Shown: positions 1 through 8,410, counted from the first letter of the stretch. The stretch: 20,714 nucleotides of DNA from DASZXJ01 sp035545895 (GCA_035545895.1 DASZXJ010000093.1:1-20714); one strand, 5' to 3'. Translations and numbers: made by a program. The notes: generated from the letters alone by a model not told the origin.

Positions 1-602
1 ACCCCCCCCGGCCGTGTAATTCTTCGAAACTCCTCGATCCATTTGGGCGTTTCATCGTTCTGAATGTGAGTGAAGACGGAGTTGGCGTATACTACATCAA
101 ATGTTCCTCCCTCAAACGGAAGCGGCGGTGCCGGCGCAGTATGAACAATCTCTGTTCTAGATCCTAATGACTTCTTCGTCCACTCGACAACTTCTGGAAC
201 AATATCACATCCTACCAACTTCGCCTGAAATGGAAGAAAATGGCGAAGCAGACGCCCAAATCCTACGCCGAACTCAAGAATTCGTTCACAAGCGGGCAGC
301 GAAAGGCCTGCGGATTCAATCTCTCGAATGTAGTCCATTGCCGTACGCAGTCCGGTAGACAAAAATACTTGCGGATTGCCCTTGTTTGCCGTTTGAATCG
401 TCTGGATCAGTGCAAGTTCGGGTGTCGACGAGAGATCAACTTGCATCGGATCAAGTTCAAGTCCGAAACGATCGAGATAGAAGGATCGCGACAAAGTGAC
501 CCATTTCTCGAATTCTAGAAGCCTATTAATCTCCATATGGCCGGTTCGCGAGGGCGAGCGAAAACGCCAAGTTCTTAAATTGTTTAACTTGCTGAACGCC
601 AT
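1..602 (-). CDS. SAM-dependent methyltransferase, partial (C-terminus beyond left edge)
   Basis: The minus strand is open from the window edge to an ATG at 600-602, giving about 200 residues without a stop. The core is a class I SAM-binding fold. Motif I, ILEFGVGFGR, is at about residues 108-117, an acidic residue follows in VGCDIVPE (about 130-137), and the motif IV-like stretch FDVVYANSVFTHI is at about 168-180. The sequence ends in RITRPGG, the usual turn before strand 5, so roughly the last quarter is missing. The N-terminal 100 residues are helical and unrecognised. It is the last visible gene of the polysaccharide cluster and begins 29 bp after the preceding methyltransferase stop. A glycan-modifying role (O-methylation) is inferred from context only. 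An in-frame ATG at 534-536 is an alternative start; neither start has a clear ribosome binding site. Confidence 0.8.
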   Translation of the reverse strand, partial: MAFSKLNNLRTWRFRSPSRTGHMEINRLLEFEKWVTLSRSFYLDRFGLELDPMQVDLSSTPELALIQTIQTANKGNPQVFLSTGLRTAMDYIREIESAGLSLPACERILEFGVGFGRLLRHFLPFQAKLVGCDIVPEVVEWTKKSLGSRTEIVHTAPAPPLPFEGGTFDVVYANSVFTHIQNDETPKWIEEFRRITRPGG

Positions 603-631
603 AAGTTTAAGTGATCTAGAAATAAACGTAG

Positions 632-1342
632 TCAATGCTTACCTTTCGAAAAAACAAAAAACCAAGGCTCGAGTTCACCTTGAAGATCGTAAGGTGGCGA
701 ATTTATGAACCAGCCGATTTCATGCAAAATCGCCTTCGTTGGTCCTCGCTTCAGAACTTCAGAATTTGATGCGTTCGGCAACCGCTGCTGAAATAGCGAG
801 ATCAGATCATCTCGGACAAAGACGCCTGCGTCTAAAAAGCGAGCATTCCACCAAGCTCGTGGCCTGAGAGTTAAATGAAACTTATTGTTTTCAGAACTTG
901 GCCTGAGACTGATTGTGAGAAACAGGGTTTTACGGCAAACGCGGACCATCTCCTTAATAGCCGTTGGTACGTCAGACGGTGCAAGGTGCTCCATCACTTC
1001 TGATGAGAACACTAAGTCGAAAGTATCATCGGCAAATGGAAGTTTTGTAAGAGGCGACTGCGTAACTCGCCTCATTTCAAAAAGATCTCCACATCGCTGC
1101 TTCAGCGCCGTCGCCGATATATCAACCCCGCACGCATCCTTACCATACCCCAAGAGCCGTCGCACTACCGTTCCGTCCCCACAACCAGCGTCGAGCACAG
1201 TGTTGAACTCAAACTGTCGCACGACATCCTCAATAAATCGCTCGCTGTACGATCCTCGTGCAGTAGTCCAGTATTCCTCGTAATCACCTGGAGATGCGCC
1301 GCCGAAGAATTTGCTCAGCTTTTTAGCAAGTGACGGAATCAT
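632..1342 (-). CDS. Class I SAM-dependent methyltransferase (Methyltransf_11 type)
   Basis: This 236-residue protein has a standard class I methyltransferase domain. Motif I, VLDAGCGDG, is at about residues 49-57, the acidic strand-2 residue is in GVDIS (about 72-76), and FDLVFSSEVMEHL (about 108-120) is the motif typical of the Methyltransf_11/UbiE-like superfamily. The substrate cannot be read from sequence. The start ATG lies inside the end of the ABC ATPase gene (20-bp overlap) and has a good GGGGAG ribosome binding site about 6 bases upstream, so translation of the two is probably coupled. By analogy with O-antigen systems in which a methyl cap on the glycan end is recognised by the exporter ATPase, it may methylate the exported polysaccharide. 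That is inference. Confidence 0.88.
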   Translation of the reverse strand: MIPSLAKKLSKFFGGASPGDYEEYWTTARGSYSERFIEDVVRQFEFNTVLDAGCGDGTVVRRLLGYGKDACGVDISATALKQRCGDLFEMRRVTQSPLTKLPFADDTFDLVFSSEVMEHLAPSDVPTAIKEMVRVCRKTLFLTISLRPSSENNKFHLTLRPRAWWNARFLDAGVFVRDDLISLFQQRLPNASNSEVLKRGPTKAILHEIGWFINSPPYDLQGELEPWFFVFSKGKH

Positions 1343-2570
1343 TATGTTCTCCCCGACAAAGGTCCCATTTGAGATCCAACATCAGCGTATGATAAGCTCC
1401 GAATCCAAATGGATCAGTCGGCGGCCCGGTAATGATCATTTCAATCGGCCCACAAACACCGTAATAATCATCTATCTTTTCCCCGTATAGATCAAAATAT
1501 AACTGATATGCACCCCTGAGCAGTGGTACCTCATGAATAGTTAGGTGGACGAAGCTATAACCCGGTAAAAAGTTCCATTCTAGGCCTGCTTTTTTTGTCG
1601 ATATACTGCATAACCTTCCAGCCCGCGCGGAATCTAAATGTATTAACACTCGAGCCTTTCGAATTTTGATTTCCGTGTGCACATGCAGGCGAAGTGTAAT
1701 TGAGTCACCAGTGCTACATTCGATTGGCGAGCGTCCAGGACGACCTACTTGCGTCACTGGCCCAAGTTTGACGAGACTTCTAAATGAAGGGTTGGTTGCT
1801 CCGTTCTGTCCATTTGGTAATCGCTCATATGCAAGGAGTGCAGAGTCAAGTGGGCCTAAAAAAGACATGGCACCACTAGCCATTACTGCTCCTCGACTAC
1901 ACACCCGAGACAGGTCTACTACGCTGTGCGAAACTAAAATGACCCCTGTGCCAGATCGAATCATATCCAAGATACGGCGGTAACATTTCATCCTGAACGC
2001 AACATCTCCAACTGCCAATACCTCATCAACCATGAGTAAATCAGGAGCCAAGGAAGAGGCAACGGCGAACCCCAAACGGGCTTGCATTCCCGAGCTATAA
2101 CTTTGAACCGGCGAATCGATGAAATCGCGAATTTCCGCAAAATCGACGATCTCATCAATCTTTTCATCGATCTCGCGCTTGGTCAGACCCAGAACTGAGC
2201 CGTTCACATATATATTCTCCCGACCAGTCAAAATCGGATTGAAACCCGCACCAAGTGCGATCAACGCGCCGATCCTGCCACGCATTTCGATTCGACCGGC
2301 ATCGGGCTTGATCAGGCCATTTAGCATTTTCAGAAGCGTGGTCTTGCCGGCGCCATTTCTGCCGATCAGGCCAAGACATTCGCCACGGCGGAGTTCGAAG
2401 GAAACATCATCGACTGCCCAAAACTCGCCGGAGCGCAATTGATTGTGTGGCGAAGTGCTTCCGCAAATCTCCGCGGCCATGTCCTTCATTCCATACCACA
2501 ACGATCTTTTGAGACTACGGCAAAACTTTTTTCGCACGCCCTCGACTTTGACCACTACATCAGACTTCAT
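1323..2570 (-). CDS. wzt: Polysaccharide ABC exporter ATP-binding protein (Wzt/TagH type) with C-terminal extra domain
   Basis: This 415-residue ATPase powers export of a lipid-linked polysaccharide across the inner membrane. Walker A, GRNGAGKTT, is at about residues 70-78, the signature YSSGMQ at about 158-163, Walker B LLMVDE at about 178-183, and the switch histidine near 215. The ATPase core ends near residue 250. About 150 further residues, rich in beta-strand-like sequence (HVHTE, RGAYQLYFDLYG), match the position and length of the Wzt C-terminal carbohydrate-binding domain, so it is more Wzt-like than KpsT-like. Its permease partner lies 9 bp upstream, and the methyltransferase gene overlaps its 3' end. 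The gene symbol is used by family analogy, and the exported glycan is unknown. Confidence 0.92.
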   Translation of the reverse strand: MKSDVVVKVEGVRKKFCRSLKRSLWYGMKDMAAEICGSTSPHNQLRSGEFWAVDDVSFELRRGECLGLIGRNGAGKTTLLKMLNGLIKPDAGRIEMRGRIGALIALGAGFNPILTGRENIYVNGSVLGLTKREIDEKIDEIVDFAEIRDFIDSPVQSYSSGMQARLGFAVASSLAPDLLMVDEVLAVGDVAFRMKCYRRILDMIRSGTGVILVSHSVVDLSRVCSRGAVMASGAMSFLGPLDSALLAYERLPNGQNGATNPSFRSLVKLGPVTQVGRPGRSPIECSTGDSITLRLHVHTEIKIRKARVLIHLDSARAGRLCSISTKKAGLEWNFLPGYSFVHLTIHEVPLLRGAYQLYFDLYGEKIDDYYGVCGPIEMIITGPPTDPFGFGAYHTLMLDLKWDLCRGEHNDSVTC

Positions 2571-2579
2571 AACACTCGA

Positions 2580-3512
2580 TTAGCCACCCATGCGTTCGAT
2601 GATGATTGGCATGCTCAGCCGATAAAGAACCCACCCGACTAACAGCACGATCAGTGATCCTGCCGAAATCAGCAGAAATCCGCCGAAGTGAATTGGCGGC
2701 TGTCCCGTAAGCCATTCGCGGCAGGTCAGCAAAATTGGGCTGACAGGGTTCCAGTTTGCAAGTAATGCGCCCAAACCACTTGTTGGCGGCGGGTACACAA
2801 CGGGGGTTAGCAGCATCCAAAACCCGCCGAATAGTGCCACGGCCCGTACAACGTCCCCGTACAAAAGTCCCACGGGAGTGATCAACATCCCAAGCGCAAA
2901 TCCAAGCAGGATTAGACCGCCAACACCTACGGGGACTAATAACAGGCTTGAGGTAAGTGAAATGCGGTAATAAAGGAAGACGGGAATTAACAACGACAAG
3001 CGTATAGCGAAATTGAAGAGAACATCAGCTAGTCCGCTAAGAATCAAAGCTTCTCGTGGGAAATTGATCTTGGCAAGCATTGGTTTGGCGTTTTGTACCA
3101 CTTTCAGAGGGCTGTTGAGCGAGTCAAAAAATGTCTGCCACAGCAAAGTTCCGATCATCACGAATGCAGGATACGGAACCGGCGTTTCAGCCACATTGAT
3201 AATGCTTTGGCGATTCAAATAGCTGAACGTCAAAGTGACCGCAATCGGCGGCAGGAACGCCCACAGGTAGCCAAAAATGGACTGGCGATACATCGCGCTG
3301 AAGTCACGAACAAAAAGCCGCCAGGCAAGTTCGCGTGAGGCTAAAAGATCCCGCAGCATTTCCTTGATCAATTTGCCCGGATGGCGAAGTGGCGACTCGG
3401 GAGTGTAGATCGTTATGGGCAATTCGCTTTGGGCGCGATCAACCTGAGCAGCCTCGGGCCAAGCATCTTTTCCGAGGGGAGTTGATGAAATATTTTCTTC
3501 TAGAGCACTCAT
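2580..3512 (-). CDS. wzm: ABC-2 type polysaccharide export permease (Wzm/TagG/KpsM family)
   Basis: This 310-residue inner-membrane protein would form the export channel energised by the ATPase gene that follows 9 bp downstream. The N-terminal 50 residues are polar. A basic/aromatic amphipathic stretch, LFVRDFSAMYRQSIFGYLW (about 66-84), is typical of this family and precedes about six hydrophobic segments (roughly 84-98, 115-130, 155-180, 190-215, 222-245 and 277-297). Other family-typical stretches are NFPREALIL (about 150-158) and NPVSPIL (about 255-261). Length and topology fit ABC-2 membrane proteins for O-antigen, teichoic acid or capsule export. It follows the glycosyltransferase gene after a 70-bp gap that shows no strong promoter. 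Confidence 0.92.
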   Translation of the reverse strand: MSALEENISSTPLGKDAWPEAAQVDRAQSELPITIYTPESPLRHPGKLIKEMLRDLLASRELAWRLFVRDFSAMYRQSIFGYLWAFLPPIAVTLTFSYLNRQSIINVAETPVPYPAFVMIGTLLWQTFFDSLNSPLKVVQNAKPMLAKINFPREALILSGLADVLFNFAIRLSLLIPVFLYYRISLTSSLLLVPVGVGGLILLGFALGMLITPVGLLYGDVVRAVALFGGFWMLLTPVVYPPPTSGLGALLANWNPVSPILLTCREWLTGQPPIHFGGFLLISAGSLIVLLVGWVLYRLSMPIIIERMGG

Positions 3513-3582
3513 AGAGCTGGCGAAAACAACCTTGGCATCAAAATTGATCTAGGAGACAACTTCAATGGACGACCATGAATCT

Positions 3583-4656
3583 CTAAGCACTGCAAACCAT
3601 CTCAGACCCTCGTGCGAGGGCATCCAATTCCGCAAGCTGCTCATTCAGGGTTGTGGTCGATTCAATACCAAACATTGTGAGCACATCTTGAATTCGGAAA
3701 CGCCAATCGTGCCGTGCAGCCATTTCAATAGAATTTCGCTGGCGCGCGGCGTTGAGCCGGTCTGAATCCTTCAGCAGTGATAAAACGAAGTCTACCGCCT
3801 GGTAACCATCATCAGGGAGCTCAATTGTTGCGTCTTCCCATGGAAATAGTTGGCGAAACAACGGCGTCTTGGGCTGCTTTCCGATTGCAACGCAGCCTGC
3901 AGTCAATGATTCGAACCAGCGGCCGGTAATGACAGGCATTGTCACGGGTCGCTGAGGAGGCGGATCAAAAAATAAATCAAAAGCCAACGCCAGCTTTGAT
4001 TTCAAAAGCACCTTCATCAGCATCGGGCGTTCTTTCCAAATCGCCTGGCCAGACATGTTTCCGATGGGCGAATGCAAATACAGAATCGAATTATCAGAAG
4101 TGTGAAAGGCAGCCTGAAATGGCAAGTGATACCTCTCAGGACATCGTCCTACACCAAGAATATCGATCGACCTGTCTCCCTTATGAAATCCCCAACGAAG
4201 ACAATCAGCCCCAAGGGATAAAACGCTGGTGGGCACTCCAAAGTGCGAACGAATGTGATCGGCGCTCTCCGGAATCGGGACGAACACGTGGTCGAATTCA
4301 TAGGTTTGCTTCGGAAAACCCGCATAATGGAAAGAATCAATTACGAAAGCGGACACTTTACGAAAACGATTACGCCAATTAGGTATGGCGGTGACCATTT
4401 CGAGGTTCCCCGGCGTAACTGCTACAACAAACAGGTGGTCGGACTCCGGATGTTCGGTGGTCGGTTCAAAACTGCCCGATATTCTTCGCCGAAGACCGCG
4501 CAAACCGCGTGGCAAATGGGGCCGCGCGCGAGGAGAAATAATCTGTGCACCTGTTGTTTGCGCCAGTATGTCCTCAAACTCAAATATCGGCATCCAACCG
4601 ACGAACTCGGTAAGCTTTCGTGACGACAGAACGGTAAGCGGTGTAGTTCGCTTCAC
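3583..4656 (-). CDS. Glycosyltransferase, group 1-like (GT-B, Glyco_trans_1_2-like C-terminus)
   Basis: This 357-residue protein has no transmembrane segment and no signal peptide. The C-terminal part, TGRWFESLTAGCVAIGKQP (about residues 244-262), is the E-x-x-A-x-G-type nucleotide-sugar binding region seen in glycosyltransferases related to family 1/GT4 proteins with a short C-terminal domain. The middle LSLGADCLRWG (about 147-157) resembles the usual interdomain segment. The donor and linkage are unknown. The start is GTG, overlapping the stop of the acetyltransferase gene in a GTGA junction, which argues for translational coupling. Membership of the polysaccharide assembly operon is clear. 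The exact family is less certain, because the N-terminal half shows only scattered similarity to known glycosyltransferases. Confidence 0.75.
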   Translation of the reverse strand: MKRTTPLTVLSSRKLTEFVGWMPIFEFEDILAQTTGAQIISPRARPHLPRGLRGLRRRISGSFEPTTEHPESDHLFVVAVTPGNLEMVTAIPNWRNRFRKVSAFVIDSFHYAGFPKQTYEFDHVFVPIPESADHIRSHFGVPTSVLSLGADCLRWGFHKGDRSIDILGVGRCPERYHLPFQAAFHTSDNSILYLHSPIGNMSGQAIWKERPMLMKVLLKSKLALAFDLFFDPPPQRPVTMPVITGRWFESLTAGCVAIGKQPKTPLFRQLFPWEDATIELPDDGYQAVDFVLSLLKDSDRLNAARQRNSIEMAARHDWRFRIQDVLTMFGIESTTTLNEQLAELDALARGSEMVCSA

Positions 4657-5264
4657 GAAGTTCTTAATGAAGGAGCAACTTCGAGATCGACATTGCTCTC
4701 GCTGCTCTTATAAATGACACGGGCTGGCATGCCGACCGCTGTCGCATAGGGTGGTATGTCACTGAGCACAACAGAATTTGCGCCAATCTTGGCATGATCG
4801 CCGATCTGAATCCCGCCTAGCAATTTAGCGCCCGCGCCAATATCGACGTGTCCCCCGATTGTGGGCACCCCTGCAATCGGGCCGCCACTGCCAATCGTGA
4901 CTTGCTGAAAGATCAAACAATTTGGGCCAATACGGGCATCTGGATGTATCACAATCCCATTAGGGTGCGGCATTAGTAATCCCCCTCCGATTGCTGTCTG
5001 AATCGGAATATCGGCACCACTGACAACGCTCCAAAAATGATGCAGATATATTGACCGCTTTCGAATGAGCCATTGTAGTGCAGCAGTTCTACCTTGCGAC
5101 TTTTGATACTCGCGTATTGTGCGAAGAAGCTTCGCTGACGGGTGCCAAAAACTTTTGCAGTGTTCTCTGGACCAGTCTGCTTCTATAGCAGATGGACCTG
5201 ACTCCTTTGATGAATCCAGAATGGGTGAGTGTCTCGTTTGCGAAGAGGCGATCATGGAATTCAT
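4653..5264 (-). CDS. Serine acetyltransferase-like O-acetyltransferase (left-handed beta-helix, CysE/WcaB type)
   Basis: This protein of about 203 residues has hexapeptide repeats in its C-terminal half. IGGGLLMPHPNGIVIHPDA, IGPNCLIFQQVTIGS, VPTIGGHVDIGAGAKLLGG and IGDHAKIGANSVVL read as turns of a left-handed beta-helix. The two histidines in MPHPNGIVIHPDA occupy the place of the serine acetyltransferase catalytic region. The N-terminal 100 residues are helical. In a polysaccharide cluster a WcaB-like glycan or nucleotide-sugar acetyltransferase is more likely than a cysteine-biosynthesis CysE, but sequence alone does not separate them. I chose the ATG at 5262-5264, which has AGG about 9 bases upstream. 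A TTG two codons earlier (5270) is also possible. The gene overlaps the next one by 4 bp. Confidence 0.85.
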   Translation of the reverse strand: MNSMIASSQTRHSPILDSSKESGPSAIEADWSREHCKSFWHPSAKLLRTIREYQKSQGRTAALQWLIRKRSIYLHHFWSVVSGADIPIQTAIGGGLLMPHPNGIVIHPDARIGPNCLIFQQVTIGSGGPIAGVPTIGGHVDIGAGAKLLGGIQIGDHAKIGANSVVLSDIPPYATAVGMPARVIYKSSESNVDLEVAPSLRTS

Positions 5265-5283
5265 TTGCAAGAACCTATGATCT

Positions 5284-6029
5284 TCAGGTCAATTCCGGCG
5301 CAGTGTCAGGCCATCCAGTCCGACGCCATACCTCGTCTCGCATTTTCCGACAAATGGCCACGAGCGGCCTGGTCAAGGTGTAATGATCGTACCACCTGCC
5401 ATTTACGAGGCTGCTCGGGCTGCCCCTTTGGACGGAAAGTACCGGATTGCTAACGAGAGTGATGACATCAGGATAAAGGCGCCGAAATAACGTGTAGGCT
5501 GCATCAATATAGACTTTGCCGCCACGTGGATGGCCGGGCGGATTGATAAGAGTTTCCTCAAGATAGTCTACCAGTCGCGGAAGAACTCGCCGATGCACAG
5601 CATAGCAGTGTGCCCAAAAAAATGGTCCCGAAAACGGGATCAGTCCGTGAGCCAAATTCGCCAACTCACTTGCCAAGGTATGACCGATGTAGCAGAAATC
5701 CCAATCATTTCCTGAGAGGTACGCAGCAACCTCTTCCTGATTTGCAGCGAAATTGGACCGAAATATCGCATCATCTTCCAGAATCCACACTGATTCGACC
5801 CCATCATGCATCGCCTCTTTTAAAATATTCAGATGACTCAAGAAGCTGCCGTATACGCCTTTAGAAGTGAAGCCATTGGCCGTTTCTGGCTTGGGGCATA
5901 TGGAATCCTAATGAGCGGACTTTCGATATCGATTCCAATTCGATGCAGCTCACTCTGTAATTGCCGGTAACGATCTACGCGTTCAGGCAAATGGACTACT
6001 GCTATTCGATCAAAGTATTTAGCCAACAT
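5284..6029 (-). pseudogene. GT25 family glycosyltransferase, split by a single-base frameshift
   Basis: Two frames together encode one GT25 (LPS-type) glycosyltransferase. The first, 6029 down to about 5896, begins MLAKYFDRIAVVHLPERVDR, the classic GT25 N-terminus, and would run out of frame to a stop at 5838. The second frame carries GFTSKGVYGSFLSHLNIL followed by WILEDDAIF, the GT25 acidic catalytic/metal-binding motif, and ends at 5284. The frames join cleanly at a run of four C (plus-strand GGGG 5893-5896): adding one C gives PYAPKPETANGFTSKGVYGS and a continuous protein of about 248 residues, normal for the family. The second frame alone could only start at a TTG (5841) and would lack the N-terminal donor-binding part. 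This could be a real mutation, a phase-variable tract or a sequencing error. Confidence 0.82.
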
Positions 6030-6143
6030 TAGATTTCCATGCGGAGATGACCCAAGTCTTAGAGAGCACCGACGATAATTCCAATATATTATTTATCAGA
6101 TCCATGACCCGATTGAGACATAAACCAATGTGCCAATTCCGAT

Positions 6144-7730
6144 TTACTCTGTCGACGACAATTCGGGCTGGACATAGGGAATCGATGAACCGCTTTCGTT
6201 GCCACCGTTGAATAGTTCCGTTGTTGTCTTAATACGTCCAGGCGCTTTGTAATGTCGTTCGTCGCTTTGTGACGGCAGATTCCGCAAACTATGTTCGTAC
6301 ATCAGTCGCAGAAATATTGTTATCCGCATGCCGGCTAGCTCCAATCCCTTGTCAACCAAGACATCGCCCGAAATCACTAGTGGCAACTGATCCGCACGTC
6401 GATGTTGAACCGGAAAAGTTACTCTTAAAATAGGTAGTTCTTTTTCAGACTTAAGCGGCTCGATTTCCCACGTAAGAACGCGGATCGTTCCGTCGCGTTT
6501 AGGCAAAGGCAATTCCAAGCGGGCGAAATTAAGTTTCGTCGCTGTCGCGCATGTTTCCTGCCACCAATCACTGAAGCATCGCGTGTTTGCAAACCTAAGT
6601 TGCATGGCCTCGAATGCATATTGATAAATCGCCCGCTCACGACGATAACTTCGGTTGCGATTAATGGCGCGAGCTGTCTCACGCAACTGCGTTGATCCCG
6701 ATCTGTTGAACAGAATCAGCACCGTCCCAATCGCAAGCAACCCAACTGCGGTCGCCAATAGGGCGCTACCCAAGAACATTGCGAGCCCGCCAGTCGCCGC
6801 GACCCCGGTTGCGCTGTACAAAAGAAATACCGCGTGTCGTTGACGCACACCCATGTCGAGCAATCGATGGTGAATATGCCCACGTTCAGCCGAGAAAAGA
6901 GAACGCCGTTGCAATACGCCTCTCCGAACTAGTGTTAGTAGAGCGTCGAGTAAGGGTACGGACATAGCCATCGCCGTCAGAATCGTGACCGAGGCATCCT
7001 TAATGTCAGCCGCAACGACTACACTACATCCGGCCAGGATGAACCCGATGAACATGCTCCCAGAATCACCCATAAAGATGCGGGCTGGATTGAAGTTGAA
7101 GAAAATAAATCCACTGAGGCTTCCGGCCAGCGCAAGGGCAATCAAACTGGCCAGCACAACTCCGTGACTTGCCGCGCCGACAGCGAGTGCCATGGCCGCG
7201 ATTGCAACAATCCCAGCTGCGAGACCATCGAGACCGTCTATAAAGTTAACGCTGATTGTGATCCCCAAGATCCAAAGCACTGTAAGGGGCCAATTAAGCC
7301 ACTCACACGATTCCGGAAGTGAGATGCCAAATAGCGTAAGCGGAATTCGAGCGCCCGACGCTGCCAGTGTCAATGACGCCATCAACAGCACGACAAGCTT
7401 CAATTTCGCCGGGACGTTGTGAATATCATCGAGTGCGCCAAGAAACAACACTGAAATCGACATTGCCAAGAGAATTAGAATTTCAGAAAATGGCGGAACC
7501 CATCGAATCTGAATTGGGCTAATGAACCAGTGCACGAACAATGCAACCAGAAAGGCGATTGCAATCGCAATACCGCCGTTACGAGGCATTATTTGGTCGT
7601 GTACTTTTCGCGCGTCAGGCTCATCAATCATTCCCAACTTAGGCGCAAATCGAATCGCAGCCGGGGTCAATATGACTGCTGCAAACATTGCGGAAAAATA
7701 GACTAAAATGTGCGGTAGCAAAGCATCCAT
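6144..7730 (-). CDS. wecA: Undecaprenyl-phosphate sugar-1-phosphate transferase (WecA/TagO/MraY family) with long C-terminal extension
   Basis: This integral membrane enzyme transfers a sugar-1-phosphate (GlcNAc-1-P in WecA) from a UDP-sugar to undecaprenyl phosphate, the first step of glycan assembly. About ten hydrophobic segments carry all family motifs: MPRNGGIA (about 48-55), GALDDIHN (98-105, catalytic DD), NFIDGLDGLAAG (162-173), MGDSGS (220-225) and the WecA-type GHIHHRLL (284-291). The membrane core ends near residue 342. It is followed by about 185 soluble residues that the basic enzyme lacks. I chose the ATG at 7728-7730 because AGGGGAAGG lies immediately upstream; a GTG at 7760 would add ten residues. 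It follows the antiterminator gene closely. The sugar is not determined from sequence, and the gene symbol is by family only. Confidence 0.9.
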   Translation of the reverse strand: MDALLPHILVYFSAMFAAVILTPAAIRFAPKLGMIDEPDARKVHDQIMPRNGGIAIAIAFLVALFVHWFISPIQIRWVPPFSEILILLAMSISVLFLGALDDIHNVPAKLKLVVLLMASLTLAASGARIPLTLFGISLPESCEWLNWPLTVLWILGITISVNFIDGLDGLAAGIVAIAAMALAVGAASHGVVLASLIALALAGSLSGFIFFNFNPARIFMGDSGSMFIGFILAGCSVVVAADIKDASVTILTAMAMSVPLLDALLTLVRRGVLQRRSLFSAERGHIHHRLLDMGVRQRHAVFLLYSATGVAATGGLAMFLGSALLATAVGLLAIGTVLILFNRSGSTQLRETARAINRNRSYRRERAIYQYAFEAMQLRFANTRCFSDWWQETCATATKLNFARLELPLPKRDGTIRVLTWEIEPLKSEKELPILRVTFPVQHRRADQLPLVISGDVLVDKGLELAGMRITIFLRLMYEHSLRNLPSQSDERHYKAPGRIKTTTELFNGGNESGSSIPYVQPELSSTE

Positions 7731-7762
7731 GCCTTCCCCTACAAAATGAAGCTCAAACACGA

Positions 7763-8308
7763 TTAATCAATTGATTCGAGGAGGTCGCCATCTATTTCGA
7801 GCGATGTTCCGCGACCTACGATGCTGACTTCGAGAAGAAGTCTGGTCCGTCCGTGCCGTTGAATGATCGTTCCTTCGATCCCTTTCAATGCACCTCGGGA
7901 AACCCGACAGCGTCGGCCTGGTATAATTAAGTTCTCAAGTTCTAAATCCACATTGCTAGCCATAGCAGTCTCTATGGCGCACAACTCACGGATAAATTGT
8001 TGGCGTTGTCGGACTGCAATGGTCATGAATAAATGACCGGTAAGAAATGCAGCTTGCCGCTCTTCTTCACTCCCACAAAAGAAGAGATAAGACGGAAATA
8101 AGGGCTTTAACACTTTGCGTTTGCGACCGCCCCAAACTGCAGTGCGCATAACCATCGGGAAAAAATAAGGAATATTTTTCCCAAAAAGACTCCAGGCGAG
8201 CGATTTCTCACATCGGGACTTGGTATGAGCCACCCACCATTGCCCCTGGGCGGCTTCGAGTGGCTCAGAGGAACTACGTAGTGGAGGGTTTTCGTCAAGC
8301 TTCAACAT
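7763..8308 (-). CDS. NusG/RfaH/UpxY-like transcription antiterminator
   Basis: This 181-residue protein has an N-terminal NGN domain (WWVAHTKSRCEKSLAW at about residues 24-39, and KPLFPSYLFFC at about 68-78) and a C-terminal KOW domain (CRVSRGALKGIEGTIIQRHG at about 134-153). The divergent NGN and its position in a polysaccharide cluster indicate an operon-specific NusG paralogue like RfaH, UpxY or LoaP rather than housekeeping NusG. Such factors bind elongating RNA polymerase and let it read through long glycan operons. It is the third gene, after the kinase and polymerase genes and directly before the initiating transferase. The 102-bp gap upstream has no clear promoter, and I could not identify an ops-like recruitment site. 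Confidence 0.88.
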   Translation of the reverse strand: MLKLDENPPLRSSSEPLEAAQGQWWVAHTKSRCEKSLAWSLFGKNIPYFFPMVMRTAVWGGRKRKVLKPLFPSYLFFCGSEEERQAAFLTGHLFMTIAVRQRQQFIRELCAIETAMASNVDLELENLIIPGRRCRVSRGALKGIEGTIIQRHGRTRLLLEVSIVGRGTSLEIDGDLLESID

Positions 8309-8410
8309 ATCTACTCACGAACGCTTAGCCTTAGCCTGCGCGCACTTCGTCCCCTTCGGCGCACCGTGCTCGCTTCATTAATCGCTTTTACAAACAACGC
8401 TCGCGTTTTC

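Noticed and set aside
885..1283. Plus-strand open frame of 132 codons opposite the methyltransferase
   Set aside because: It is an antisense shadow of a gene with clear methyltransferase motifs and has no ribosome binding site or domain.
6110..6135. Sigma54-like TGGCAC upstream of the GT25 gene (minus strand)
   Set aside because: The -24 element is present, but the -12 GC is missing at the required spacing.
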